54,274 bases of DNA, taken from the NCBI RefSeq assembly GCF_024125445.1, contig NZ_JAMXWM010000031.1, forward strand, positions 1 to 54,274, written 5' to 3'. A model generated the notes under the pieces. That model saw only the letters and a program-made list of their open reading frames with translations. It did no database searches and was not told the DNA's origin. This stretch comes from Sporolactobacillus shoreicorticis (GTDB taxonomy: Bacteria; Bacillota; Bacilli; Bacillales; Sporolactobacillaceae). Made by a program: the position numbers and the translations under genes. Of this stretch, positions 41,266-50,101 are shown piece by piece. Each line of letters starts with the position of its first letter. Position 1 is the first letter of the stretch.

Positions 41266-42217
41266 TGCACAGCTTTATGGACGGGTGACAAAAATCAGCG
41301 TGAGTGGGGACTACTCGACCACATTTGACGGCAGCAAGCTTGAAATCCATTTCGAGTGCCCGTTTGACGATGACGCCAAGCCAAACACCTCGACTGTCGA
41401 TATTTATAATCTGTCCAAGGATACAATTGGCCGCATCCATAAGGGCGATCTTTGTACTGTACAAGCGGGGTACCGGGGCGATTATGGAGTGATTGCCAGC
41501 GGGCGAATCTCGACCGTGCTGACGAAAAAGGACGGTGTGGATAAGATCACGACTATTTCTTTTTTGGAAGGCGAGGATTACTCGAATAAAAAGGTCACGC
41601 TTGCTCAGTCGGATCCGGCACAAAAATATTATGTCAAACAGCGTGTGAAATTGTCGAAACCCGAAAAGAAAGTGACATACAAAAACGGCCGGAAATATGT
41701 CAGTATTGTCCGATACAAGACCGTCAAGGTTGCGAAATACCGCAAGCGAACCAAAGTCATTACTTTTAACAAAGGGACGCACGGTACCACGATCATCAAG
41801 CGGCTGTGCAAGGATCTAGGCGTTAAACTTGCTAAGTTATCCATTCCCTATAATAAAGTGTATAAGAAAGGTTACCGGGTGACGGGGCTAATCGAGAACA
41901 ATTTGGAAGAGGTTGTGAAGGATTGCAAGGCATCGATGTATTACCGCCGGGGTAAGATGGTCATCCGCTCAATTGAGGAAGGCGACGATGAACATTTTAC
42001 TTTAAACAGCAATTCCGGCCTTGTCGAAAGTCCCGAACCGTTTGATGATGATGAAAATGGGAAGGGCTACACGGTTAAGTGCTTACTGCAACATCGAATC
42101 ACGACGGCAAGCATTATTACGGTGAAAAGCCAGACTGCCAACGGTAAGTATCGCGCAAAGAGTGGGAAACACTATTCCGACGGAACCGATTTTCTCACGG
42201 AGGTGAACGTCATCTAA
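41252..42217 (+). CDS. Baseplate hub protein (gpD-like)
   Basis: 321 aa. VTKISVSGDYSTTFDGSKLE, STVDIYNLSKDTIGRIHKGD and VQAGYRGDYGVIASGRI fit the hub family. I chose GTG at 41252 because GGAG lies six bases upstream; ATG 41246 is the alternative. A Lys/Tyr-rich segment at about 125-165 is atypical and may be an insertion. Confidence 0.85.
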   Translation: MVATNAQLYGRVTKISVSGDYSTTFDGSKLEIHFECPFDDDAKPNTSTVDIYNLSKDTIGRIHKGDLCTVQAGYRGDYGVIASGRISTVLTKKDGVDKITTISFLEGEDYSNKKVTLAQSDPAQKYYVKQRVKLSKPEKKVTYKNGRKYVSIVRYKTVKVAKYRKRTKVITFNKGTHGTTIIKRLCKDLGVKLAKLSIPYNKVYKKGYRVTGLIENNLEEVVKDCKASMYYRRGKMVIRSIEEGDDEHFTLNSNSGLVESPEPFDDDENGKGYTVKCLLQHRITTASIITVKSQTANGKYRAKSGKHYSDGTDFLTEVNVI

Positions 42218-42564
42218 TGTCCAATAGCACAAAATTTACAGATGCGCTGATCCGTAACATTAAACTGTCGTTGCACGTTGCGGCGCCGGCAGTTGTAAAA
42301 AAATACAATTCAGGGGCTCATACGGCTGATGTGGAGCCTCTGTTTATGTCTGTGGATAACGATGGCAATGCGGATGAATGGCCGCTTATTGAGGATGCCA
42401 TCGTCCTGAAACACGTGGGTGATGTAGCCCCGGGGAATGTCGTGTTGCTGCTGTTTGCAGACCGAGCGCTTGATGAACTGAATGGTTCGGCGAAGTTTGA
42501 TCCTGATTCGACGCGGAGCCATGATCTGACGGACTGTTTTGTTGTGGGGGTGATCCAAACATGA
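42217..42564 (+). CDS. Baseplate spike, gp138 N-terminal-like
   Basis: 115 aa. It has the OB-like fold of gp138/gpV spikes: VVKKYNSGAHTADVEPLFMS, then LKHVGDVAPGNVVLLLFADR. It forms the membrane-attacking tip. Start and stop couple with neighbours (TAATG, ATGA). Confidence 0.85.
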   Translation: MSNSTKFTDALIRNIKLSLHVAAPAVVKKYNSGAHTADVEPLFMSVDNDGNADEWPLIEDAIVLKHVGDVAPGNVVLLLFADRALDELNGSAKFDPDSTRSHDLTDCFVVGVIQT

Positions 42565-42926
42565 AATCACCACTTATAGATGAAAACGGCGATCTCGTTA
42601 TGAAGAACGGTGAGATTGTGATGGTAGAAGGCGACGAGGAACTCGCTCAGTCGGTTGAATCAATCCTCAAAACACGACAGGGCGAGTTTTTTATGAATAC
42701 GGAGTTCGGGCTTAATCGTGATAATCTGCTTGGGAAACAAGCGAATCAAGACGATGCGCATGATGATATTGTTGAAGCAATTGCACAGGAAGAGCGGATT
42801 GCGACGGTGGATCAGATCACGTTCAATGATGACCCGGTGGCTCGTTCACGGAGTGTCTCATTAACGATGACTAAGGCGGATGACGGAGAGACGGTCAGCA
42901 TTGAAGACGTTGATGTTGAAAGTTAG
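42561..42926 (+). CDS. Baseplate wedge protein, gp25/gpW-like (DUF2634)
   Basis: 121 aa. LAQSVESILKTRQGEFFMNT and EFGLNRDNLLGK are typical of gp25-like wedge proteins that start sheath polymerisation. Follows the spike in standard order. Confidence 0.88.
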   Translation: MKSPLIDENGDLVMKNGEIVMVEGDEELAQSVESILKTRQGEFFMNTEFGLNRDNLLGKQANQDDAHDDIVEAIAQEERIATVDQITFNDDPVARSRSVSLTMTKADDGETVSIEDVDVES

Positions 42927-42937
42927 GAGGTGGTTGA

Positions 42938-44086
42938 ATGCTTGATGAAAATGGATTTCAGAAAAAAAGCTATGCTGATCTTGTTTCGGACATGCAGGAC
43001 AAAGCGAAGCAACTTTGGGGCGAAGATGTTAACGTGTCGGAAAAGTCTTTCCTTGGCATTTTGATTATCCTGTTTGCCTGGTTCCTGTCCATTGCATGGG
43101 AACTTGCCGAGAGCGTCTATAATGCTGGATTCGTTACCAAGAGCGAGGGTGTGCAGCTAGATCGTCTAAGCACACTGATGGGCACAAGTCGGATTCCGGC
43201 AGCGAGCAGTTATGCCACGTTGTCGATTAATGGGCAACCGAATTATGTCGTTGAGGAAGGCACCGTGTTTGCGACGGAAAGCGGTATCCAGTTTGAGACG
43301 ATTGCCGAGTTGACGTTAGACGCAGAAGGCAAGGGCACGGTCGACGCGGTATCCGTGGATACTGGCGTTGATACGAACGTGGCGGCAGGATCTATTACCG
43401 TGCAAGCGAATCCTGATTCAAATATTACTTCTGTCACGAACCCCGAAGCGGCGACTGGCGGCAGAGATCAGGAAACGGATGTTGAGTTTCGGCAACGTCT
43501 CGTGGCTGGAAGTAGTAGCACTGGAAATGCGACCTTTCCATCGATTGTGGCGAAGTTATTGGAAACAAGCGGCGTACGCTCCGCAAACGTGATTACAAAC
43601 AGCACCATGGAAACGGACAGCGCAGGCAATCCACCAAAATCCGTTCATGCGTATGTGCTTGGTGGAACCGCTGCCGATGTCGCGGACACTCTGCTCAATT
43701 CAGTGGCAGCCGGAATTGAGACTGTTGGCAGTCAATCTGTGGATGTGACTGATGACTCGGGGACGGTCCACACCATCAAATTCGACTTTGCATCTGAGGT
43801 TGATATTGCCGTGCAGGTATCGGTAAGTACAAATCCAACTTATGAAATCGACGGCGACGACCAGATCAAGCAGAACATTGTTGATTATACTAGTGGCTTA
43901 AAAATGGGAGAGGATGTCATTTATTCGCGCCTGTTTAGCTGCGCTTATGCAGTGGTTGGGATTGATGATGTGACGATCACAGTCGGTCGGAGCAACGACG
44001 AAGAACTCGGTACCACAAATGTTGTCATTGGCCCGAACGAAGTGGCTCAGATTAAGTCGTCTGATATTGAGGTGATCCACGCATGA
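42938..44086 (+). CDS. Baseplate J protein
   Basis: 382 aa. LIILFAWFLSIAWELAESVY and RQRLVAGSSSTGNATFPSIV are typical of the Baseplate_J family (gpJ/gp6). It forms the wedge ring with gp25-like protein. AGGAGGTGGTTGA precedes the ATG; it overlaps the next gene by ATGA. Confidence 0.95.
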   Translation: MLDENGFQKKSYADLVSDMQDKAKQLWGEDVNVSEKSFLGILIILFAWFLSIAWELAESVYNAGFVTKSEGVQLDRLSTLMGTSRIPAASSYATLSINGQPNYVVEEGTVFATESGIQFETIAELTLDAEGKGTVDAVSVDTGVDTNVAAGSITVQANPDSNITSVTNPEAATGGRDQETDVEFRQRLVAGSSSTGNATFPSIVAKLLETSGVRSANVITNSTMETDSAGNPPKSVHAYVLGGTAADVADTLLNSVAAGIETVGSQSVDVTDDSGTVHTIKFDFASEVDIAVQVSVSTNPTYEIDGDDQIKQNIVDYTSGLKMGEDVIYSRLFSCAYAVVGIDDVTITVGRSNDEELGTTNVVIGPNEVAQIKSSDIEVIHA

Positions 44087-44712
44087 TCAAAGATTGGATT
44101 TCTAAAATCACTGATCGCTACACCGAGGATCCGGATTCAAATATTGGTAAAGTATTGCGTCTGATCTCTGGTGAAGTTGACGATTTGTCCGATACGATCA
44201 GGACCGTTGAACTGTGGCGTGATCTGCAGCAGGCTGAAGGTACGACATTGGATTTGATCGGCGCAAACTTTTCTCAGCCGCGCGGTCAAATGACGGATGA
44301 AATCTATCGGTCAATTATTATCGCGAAAATTGTCCAAGGACAATCTGACGGCACCTATGACCGAATCATTCAAGCGATCTGCAAAACACTTAATTGTTCG
44401 CCAACTGATTTGTCTATTCAGTCGTCAAAAGAAGCTGGGGATGATGAGCCAGCGACGATCATTATACAAAAGGCACCGCTTGCTGCTCTAAATCGAATTG
44501 GTTTAAGTGGTAACCAAATGATGCAAATCATCAATAACGTTGTGTCCGGAGGAATAAGTGTAGCCCGGGCAAATTTTGAAGGCACCTTTGCTTTTGCCAG
44601 TGGCGGAGAAGTTGAGAGTGATTCTGAAGGTTTTGCGGATATAGAACAAACAACGGGTGGAATTTTTGGCGGAGTCATGACGCCTGATAACGATTATAAA
44701 CTACCGATTTAA
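44083..44712 (+). CDS. Baseplate wedge protein (DUF2612, gpI-like)
   Basis: 209 aa. The N-terminal half (ELWRDLQQAEGTTLDLIGAN-FSQPRG) is the DUF2612 pattern of gpI-like proteins linking baseplate and fibres. The C-terminus is Gly-rich (FAFASGGEVESDSEGF). Confidence 0.88.
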   Translation: MIKDWISKITDRYTEDPDSNIGKVLRLISGEVDDLSDTIRTVELWRDLQQAEGTTLDLIGANFSQPRGQMTDEIYRSIIIAKIVQGQSDGTYDRIIQAICKTLNCSPTDLSIQSSKEAGDDEPATIIIQKAPLAALNRIGLSGNQMMQIINNVVSGGISVARANFEGTFAFASGGEVESDSEGFADIEQTTGGIFGGVMTPDNDYKLPI

Positions 44713-44726
44713 GGAGAGTGAGAAGA

Positions 44727-45506
44727 ATGCCCTTTACAAAACCCTTACCAGAGTGGAATGCTCCGGGAGTGGAGCCACCGCAAAACGTAAAAGATTATGG
44801 ATGGCAGGCTGGTTCAAAGCCACCTGCCGATTGGTTCAACTGGTTTTTCTTTTTAGTACCTGCAGCAATTAAAGAATTGCAGGAAAATGGCTACACGAAA
44901 GATGAGATTGCCTCGAAGTTGGCGACTATGCAGCAGTTTCCACTCACTAAAGACGATGGCGGTGGGCGACTCCTAGACGAAGGATATAATCTAAATACTC
45001 TAATGGTTGCCGGAAGCTTTATTGTTAAGAACCCTATAAACAGCCCCGGTGTTGATTCCTGGTACTATATACGTAACGAGGTTTGCGCAACTGCGAATGG
45101 CGTGGAATTATATCAGTGGTGTATGCCTTATACGAATAACCAAGTATTCAGTAGAAAGAAAACGAGTGTTGATGCAGGCAAATGGTCGCCGTGGTGTCGA
45201 CTTGTTAATAAGGAAAACGATTTTGCCGCAAGTACAAATCAAAACGGCTATCAAAAGTTTCCTTCTGGAATGGTTATACAATGGGGGGCAATTGGATCTG
45301 TCCCCCCGTCAACTGTTACGACTGCTAACTTTCCGATATCCTTTCCGACAACATCTCTGGTTTGTGTAGCAACAACCATCGGCGAAGCCATGAACTCAGG
45401 GAAGGTTGGCTCAGTAGAAGTTAATTTAATAAGCGGTTCACAGTTTCGCGTTGTACAGGATTACGCAATAAGTAGAGATGTAAGATATATTGCTATAGGT
45501 TATTAA
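44727..45506 (+). CDS. Tail fibre protein with gp53-like tip
   Basis: 259 aa. The N-terminus (FTKPLPEWNAPGVEPPQNVK, GWQAGSKPPADWFNWFFF) attaches to the baseplate; the C-terminus contains NQNGYQKFPSGMVIQWGAIG, the gp53-like receptor-binding tip of prophage fibres. AAGGAG lies 10 bases before ATG 44727; GTG 44718 is also open. Confidence 0.9.
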   Translation: MPFTKPLPEWNAPGVEPPQNVKDYGWQAGSKPPADWFNWFFFLVPAAIKELQENGYTKDEIASKLATMQQFPLTKDDGGGRLLDEGYNLNTLMVAGSFIVKNPINSPGVDSWYYIRNEVCATANGVELYQWCMPYTNNQVFSRKKTSVDAGKWSPWCRLVNKENDFAASTNQNGYQKFPSGMVIQWGAIGSVPPSTVTTANFPISFPTTSLVCVATTIGEAMNSGKVGSVEVNLISGSQFRVVQDYAISRDVRYIAIGY

Positions 45507-45522
45507 GGGGGGATCTTCAATC

Positions 45523-45885
45523 GTGGGGGAAAAATATTTATCTGTCAATCAAGATGGATCATTTGGGTTCAAGGACGATGCAATTAACGATATATTAGAC
45601 TCAGATATTGTAATTTCAGATGAAATTTATAATCAATTTTTTGCCGAACAATCTCAGGGCAAACAGTTCAAAGTTAAGAATTCATCAGGAGCAACATTTG
45701 AAGAAATTTTTGAAGAATACATGCCTGACCCGATTGAACGAGAACCGTCTGATGTTGAAATATTACAGCAGCAGAACGCTCAGTTACTTCTGCAGTCTGC
45801 ACAGCAGGCGCAAATGATTAATGATCTCCAAACTCAAAATGCTGCGATCATGCTACAAATGGCACAGATGGGAGGTGCTTCGTAA
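45523..45885 (+). CDS. Fibre-associated coiled-coil protein
   Basis: 120 aa with a C-terminal Gln/Ala-rich coiled coil (EILQQQNAQLLLQSAQQAQM). It starts with GTG after AAGGGGGGATC and precedes xkdX, where phages encode small fibre-associated proteins. No catalytic motif. Confidence 0.78.
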   Translation: MGEKYLSVNQDGSFGFKDDAINDILDSDIVISDEIYNQFFAEQSQGKQFKVKNSSGATFEEIFEEYMPDPIEREPSDVEILQQQNAQLLLQSAQQAQMINDLQTQNAAIMLQMAQMGGAS

Positions 45886-46019
45886 TGTGGAAGACTTGGG
45901 TAACAACGTATTATCAGAAAGGCTATTACACCAACGATCAGATGAAGGTGTTTGTCACAGCGACATGGATCACGGCAGAGGATTATAAGACGATCACGGG
46001 GCAAAATTATGCGGCATAA
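45885..46019 (+). CDS. xkdX: XkdX-family protein
   Basis: 44 aa. TYYQKGYYTNDQMKVFVTAT, then WITAEDYKTITGQNY matches XkdX of PBSX-like phages. Coupled to the previous stop (TAATG). Function unknown, always next to fibre genes. Confidence 0.88.
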   Translation: MWKTWVTTYYQKGYYTNDQMKVFVTATWITAEDYKTITGQNYAA

Positions 46020-46030
46020 GGAGGGATAAA

Positions 46031-46222
46031 ATGACGGATATCGGCAAACTGAAAACATTGTATGAGGGATTTGGCATTGAACATAAGATCGAGACAAGAA
46101 AGGAAGAACTCGTTTTGACTATTAAAACGAAAACAAAAAATGTTACTGGTTATAATGGATTTTTAACAGAATTTCATTTTGATTCCGATGGCGCTTTTAA
46201 AAACGTCGGAATTTATGAATAA
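46031..46222 (+). CDS. Small hypothetical protein
   Basis: 63 aa, beta-rich (KEELVLTIKTKTKNVTGYNG). AAGGAGGGATAAA precedes the ATG; followed by a terminator. Function unknown. Confidence 0.68.
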   Translation: MTDIGKLKTLYEGFGIEHKIETRKEELVLTIKTKTKNVTGYNGFLTEFHFDSDGAFKNVGIYE

Positions 46223-46227
46223 GTGAT

Positions 46228-46251
46228 AAGACCTTTGAGGTCTTTTTATTT
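46228..46251 (+). terminator. Terminator of the tail operon
   Basis: AAGACC pairs with GGTCTT around TTTGA and is followed by TTTATTTT. Confidence 0.75.
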
Positions 46252-46272
46252 TGCTTAAAAAATAGGTAGGTG

Positions 46273-46608
46273 ATGGGCGTGCAGGTGGGGGATGACCGGG
46301 TGTTGTCAATGCTGATGGAGATCCGGCAGGAATTGTCCGAGTTAAAAGGTGAGATCAAGGGCTTTAATTCGTCTTTAGCCAAGATAGAAGCGGCAGACGA
46401 GCGGTCACAGAAGGCACTGGCAATCGCGATTGAGACGCAGCATAAGCAGCAGGAATTTGAGAGTGAGTACGAAGAACATCAGAAAACACAGAAAGCACGT
46501 GCCGAGAAGTCAGTAGCTGACCGTAAGACGACGCGGCGATGGCTCATTGGCGTGCTGCTCACCGTGATCAGTATGATTATCACAAACCTGATCAAGTGGT
46601 TTAGATAA
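46273..46608 (+). CDS. XhlA-like protein (lysis-associated)
   Basis: 111 aa. An N-terminal coiled coil (MEIRQELSELKGEIKGFNSS) and a C-terminal membrane helix (WLIGVLLTVISMIITNLIKW) define the hemolysin XhlA family, which helps holins in PBSX-like phages. Start ATG 46273 (AGGTAGG upstream); GTG 46279 possible. Confidence 0.88.
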   Translation: MGVQVGDDRVLSMLMEIRQELSELKGEIKGFNSSLAKIEAADERSQKALAIAIETQHKQQEFESEYEEHQKTQKARAEKSVADRKTTRRWLIGVLLTVISMIITNLIKWFR

Positions 46609-46632
46609 GCGTCCTTCGGGGCGCTGTTTTTA
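46608..46632 (+). terminator. Terminator after the xhlA-like gene
   Basis: AGCGTCC pairs with GGGCGCT around TTCG (one G-U), followed by GTTTTT. Confidence 0.7.
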
Positions 46633-46658
46633 TACATAATTAGAGAGGGGGTGAACCT

Positions 46659-47939
46659 ATGAAAATGGGAAAATATCATAGAAGGAAGCGAAGTTTTTTG
46701 AAACGATTTTTGAACGGACTTATTGCGGGGGCACTAACGATTGCGTTGGTGCTCTCTTTTATTGCCCCAGCGAAGGCTGCGCCACGAGTGGACTTTATCG
46801 ACGTGAGCCATTGGAACAAAGAAGGCGGACTGCCACTCAGCTTTTACCAGACGCTAAAAGCAGGCGGTATTGATGGCGTGGTGGTTAAAGTGTCTGACGG
46901 AAGCAGTTACATTGACCCTGCCGCATCCGTTAACATCGCTAATGCCAAGCAAGCGGGCATGTCGGTTAATGCGTACCATTTTGCACGCCTGACAAGCGTC
47001 TCAGACGCCGAGAGTGAAGCACGCTGGTTTGATAAGCAATTACAGTATGTCGGCTTTGACAAGCTTAAGGACGGCATCGTAGTGGCTGATGTGGAGCTTA
47101 AGACGGCAAGTAAAGCCAAGTTGACGGAGTACACCAATGCATTTATCTCGGAGTTGCATCAACTCGGCTATCCGGAAGTAGACGTGTACAGTGGATCTAG
47201 CTTTTATCAGTCTAGTCTCGACCCTAGCAAACTATCAGTCTCTGACCCGTGGCTTGCGCGCTATAACGGCGGCGCTAAAGAGCCTGCTTGGTACAACGGC
47301 AACCGTGGCGCATGGCAGTGGTCGTCTTCGTACAAGTTTGCGGGGATCAGCGGCAATTTTGATGTAAGTCAGGATTATGCCGGCAAGTACAGCAACACGA
47401 ACACAGCGCCAAACAGTACGCCGACTAAGGTCGTTAAAAAGATCGGTAGCGTAAGCCTAGTAAACTGGCTTAAGTCCAAGGGTAGGGCGTGGTCTTATGC
47501 TTCGCGTGCGAAACTTGCCGCATCTTACGGCATTACCGGATACCGTGGTACGGCTGCCCAAAACCTTGCCTTGCTGTCCAAGCTTAAGAGTGGCGTTAAG
47601 CCTGCACCGAAGCCTAAAGCGACTGTCAGCGCAGCTAAGACGTACACCGTCCGCAAGGGGGACACGCTGGGCAAGATTGCAAGCAAGTATAAGACTACGG
47701 TCAGCAAACTGGCAAAGCTTAATGGCATTAAGAATGTCAATCTGATCCGTATTGGACAGGTAATCAAACTGAGTGGCGCTGCAACAGTCAAGAAAGCAAC
47801 CAAGCAGCCTTACACCGTTAAAAAAGGTGATAGCTTATGGGCGATTGCAAAGGTAAAGAAAACGACCGTGAAGGCATTGAAAAGTAAGAACAAACTTAAA
47901 TCTGACCTTATTTTCCCAGGGCAGAAATTAAAATACTGA
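46659..47939 (+). CDS. Exported endolysin: GH25 muramidase with two LysM
   Basis: 426 aa. An N-terminal signal sequence (RRKRSFLKRFLNGLIAGALT, cleavage near APAKAA at about residue 40) precedes a GH25 muramidase domain (VDFIDVSHWNKEGG, GIVVADVEL with catalytic acid, ARYNGG, AWQWSS). A middle segment (SLVNWLKSKGRAWSYASRAK) of unknown family and two LysM repeats (TYTVRKGDTLGKIASKYKTT; PYTVKKGDSLWAIAKVKKTT) follow. It cleaves peptidoglycan for lysis. The signal suggests Sec export rather than holin-dependent release. AGAGGGGGTGAACC precedes the ATG. Confidence 0.95.
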   Translation: MKMGKYHRRKRSFLKRFLNGLIAGALTIALVLSFIAPAKAAPRVDFIDVSHWNKEGGLPLSFYQTLKAGGIDGVVVKVSDGSSYIDPAASVNIANAKQAGMSVNAYHFARLTSVSDAESEARWFDKQLQYVGFDKLKDGIVVADVELKTASKAKLTEYTNAFISELHQLGYPEVDVYSGSSFYQSSLDPSKLSVSDPWLARYNGGAKEPAWYNGNRGAWQWSSSYKFAGISGNFDVSQDYAGKYSNTNTAPNSTPTKVVKKIGSVSLVNWLKSKGRAWSYASRAKLAASYGITGYRGTAAQNLALLSKLKSGVKPAPKPKATVSAAKTYTVRKGDTLGKIASKYKTTVSKLAKLNGIKNVNLIRIGQVIKLSGAATVKKATKQPYTVKKGDSLWAIAKVKKTTVKALKSKNKLKSDLIFPGQKLKY

Positions 47940-47948
47940 GGTGTTATC

Positions 47949-48338
47949 ATGGACACATTTTTAAAAGACGTTGTTGATCCGGCCATTATCACACTGGTTA
48001 CTGCGGCTGTTGCATATGGCTTAAAAGTCGGTCTGCCGAAGCTGATTGATGTACTGCTTAAGAGTAAGGCGGCAACGCTTGTTAAAGCGGCAGAGGGCTT
48101 GTTTCCGGGCGGTGGCACCGGCACGCAGAAATATCAGTATGTTGCCGATCAGTTAGCCACATACGCGCGGAAACTGCTGTATTTTATCAAGGACGAGCAT
48201 CTTAGGGCATACGTGGAAGCGGCAGTTACAGAGTTGCATGCCGAACTTCCGGCATCGCTCGGTGCGGCTGAAAAGCAGATTGAGGATGCAAAAGCCGTAG
48301 CAGTGACGGAAGCATCGACCGAGGAAGGCGACAAATAA
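47949..48338 (+). CDS. Holin, LLH family
   Basis: 129 aa. An N-terminal membrane segment (PAIITLVTAAVAYGLKVGLP) is followed by an amphipathic soluble tail rich in Ala and Glu, matching the LLH holin family. It is downstream of the endolysin, reversed from the usual holin-lysin order. Coupled to the next gene. Confidence 0.88.
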   Translation: MDTFLKDVVDPAIITLVTAAVAYGLKVGLPKLIDVLLKSKAATLVKAAEGLFPGGGTGTQKYQYVADQLATYARKLLYFIKDEHLRAYVEAAVTELHAELPASLGAAEKQIEDAKAVAVTEASTEEGDK

Positions 48339-48601
48339 TGTATGATCCTAAGTTTATTTCTAAAGCTAAAGCGATGGTTGCTGAATATACAAATGAGCAC
48401 ATGGAAGTAGCCAATGGGCCCACCATCGAACCAAAAGATGTTTATGTTGTGTGGCTTGCCAAGACGCTTCAGAATGCCAAAGCCTTACTTGCAACGTCGC
48501 TTCCCGATGAATTGTATTTTGAGGTAACTTACAATGGCGACAATGAAGAGTACTACTTTGACGCGTATAAAAAGATAGTAAACACCAGATTTGGTAAGTA
48601 A
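48338..48601 (+). CDS. DUF6275 protein
   Basis: 87 aa. VYVVWLAKTLQNAKALLATS and YFEVTYNGDNEEYYFDAYKK match the DUF6275 family of small phage lysis-region proteins. Unknown function. Followed by a CCCGGC/GCCGGG hairpin at 48630-48650 without a T run. Confidence 0.85.
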   Translation: MYDPKFISKAKAMVAEYTNEHMEVANGPTIEPKDVYVVWLAKTLQNAKALLATSLPDELYFEVTYNGDNEEYYFDAYKKIVNTRFGK

Positions 48602-48747
48602 TACCCGTTTTTAGATAAAACATAACGCAAGAAACCCGGCTATGCCGGGATACATAAATGTTAAAATAAATAATACAGTTTACACTATTTATTTATCCCG
48701 AAAAAAGGTCTAAAATTTACTCAACTACATAATAAAAGAGTGATGAT

Positions 48748-49563
48748 ATGACCCTTGATGTTTCCATTAAAATAAATGATGGAATTGTTCTTGCAACAGA
48801 CAGTGCAACTACATTTTCTCAAGGTCCAAACGGCGAAGTTGTTCATGTATATAAGAATGCTAATAAAGTATTTCATTTGCATAAGCAGTTGCCTGTGGGT
48901 ATTTTTACTTTTGGAGCTGCGAACATAGGAGACGCTTCTATCGGAACGTTGATTAAAGATTATAGAAGAACCATTACAGAAAATGATGACGTGAAGATAG
49001 ATACTAATGAGTATACTGTTGAACAATTGGCTAGAGGATTTAACGAATTCATTATATCTAAATACCATAATTGTTATAAGCAAGTTAAGCCTGCACTTGG
49101 TTTTCAAATTGCCGGCTATGGATCACATAAAGATTATCCAGAAATATGGGAAATTTCATTACCCGATAGTGGAAGCAAACCTAATCCATGGCTAAGGCAA
49201 GGGGAAAAAGAAACAGGATCTTCTTGGCGTGGGCAACCAGAGGCAATGGTACGACTTATTAAAGGATTTGCTCCAGAACTTCCATCCATTTTAAAAATAT
49301 GTGGAATTGACGATAATACTGTAGGGAAAGTAATGGGATTTCTTACTCAGAATCTTGAAGTTCCGATGGTCGTGCCAGCAATGCCAATTCAGGATGCAAT
49401 TGACCTTGCTGAGTTTTATATACAAACAACAAAGAAATACATAAGATTTTCTCCAGGAGCACAAACTGTAGGTGGACCAATTGAGATTGCTGCCATCACA
49501 AAACATGAAGGGTTTAAATGGATTAAAAGGAAATTATATTTTGATAAAAAATATAATGAGTAG
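48748..49563 (+). CDS. Proteasome-like Ntn hydrolase (moron)
   Basis: 271 aa. It starts MTLDVSIKINDGIVLATDSA, the pattern of proteasome beta/HslV subunits. After Met removal, Thr2 would be the nucleophile, Asp17 fits the conserved Asp, and Lys in NANKVFH (about residue 39) the conserved Lys. It is longer than usual subunits, with an extra segment after about residue 120. The start has AGAGTGATG upstream. A 55-aa gene follows 25 bp later. Not a standard phage structural gene, so likely a lysogenic conversion gene. Protease activity is inferred. Confidence 0.75.
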   Translation: MTLDVSIKINDGIVLATDSATTFSQGPNGEVVHVYKNANKVFHLHKQLPVGIFTFGAANIGDASIGTLIKDYRRTITENDDVKIDTNEYTVEQLARGFNEFIISKYHNCYKQVKPALGFQIAGYGSHKDYPEIWEISLPDSGSKPNPWLRQGEKETGSSWRGQPEAMVRLIKGFAPELPSILKICGIDDNTVGKVMGFLTQNLEVPMVVPAMPIQDAIDLAEFYIQTTKKYIRFSPGAQTVGGPIEIAAITKHEGFKWIKRKLYFDKKYNE

Positions 49564-49588
49564 TAAAATTTATGTAGGAGGGATTATT

Positions 49589-49756
49589 ATGGCTAACAAG
49601 TCTAAAGATGAATTAAAAAAGACCGCTGAAAAGCCTGTGAGTGGGATTAATAACTCCGTTGAGAAAGCAGTTAATTTTGTTAAGTTTCAAGAACAGTTAA
49701 AAAAGGAACATTCCAATGACTCTCAGAACAACACAACGTTAATGATGTCGTATTGA
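49589..49756 (+). CDS. Small partner of the proteasome-like protein
   Basis: 55 aa, charged, helical, no membrane segment (KSKDELKKTAEKPVSGINNS). The start ATG at 49589 has TAGGAGGG upstream. The tight linkage to the proteasome-like gene suggests a substrate, inhibitor or adaptor. Unknown family. Confidence 0.65.
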   Translation: MANKSKDELKKTAEKPVSGINNSVEKAVNFVKFQEQLKKEHSNDSQNNTTLMMSY

Positions 49757-49760
49757 ACGC

Positions 49761-49805
49761 ATAATTAAGGAGGAGCCCACACTGAGCAGGCTCCTCCTTA
49801 ATTAT
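49761..49805. terminator. Bidirectional terminator
   Basis: ATAATTAAGGAGGAGCC (49761-49777) pairs perfectly over 17 bp with its reverse complement at 49789-49805. It serves the rightward moron and the convergent leftward regulator, whose stop codon lies within it. Confidence 0.85.
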
Positions 49806-49995
49806 CTGTATAGAAATAGGATAGGCCTATATCGAAAAGTTCTGTGCATTTCATATATGCGTAAATAGACGCCTTGCGTTGCCCACGTTCCCAACCGGAC
49901 AGAGTTCGGGGTGTGGTATGCAATAATTTGGACATTTCTTTTAATGATAAATCATGTTGTTCTCTCAACTGTTTTAGCTTTTCCCCTGGTGTCAT
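49798..49995 (-). CDS. XRE-family HTH regulator
   Basis: 65 aa, a single XRE helix-turn-helix (LSLKEMSKLLHTTPRTLSGW). AAAGGATATTC precedes the ATG at 49995. It lies at the left end of the leftward accessory operon and may regulate it or the moron; its operator could be the IR at 52026-52065. Confidence 0.82.
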   Translation of the reverse strand: MTPGEKLKQLREQHDLSLKEMSKLLHTTPRTLSGWERGQRKASIYAYMKCTELFDIGLSYFYTDN

Positions 49996-50101
49996 GAATG
50001 AATATCCTTTCAGGTCAGTTAAGAAAATTATAACGTATATTTATGTAACATTTTATAGTAATTTATGGAATTTAATATGAAACATCTTCTCTGCATAGAG
50101 G

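Noticed and set aside
41117-41782. 221-codon leftward ORF opposite the hub gene
   Set aside because: No ribosome site, and the opposite strand carries well-supported baseplate genes.
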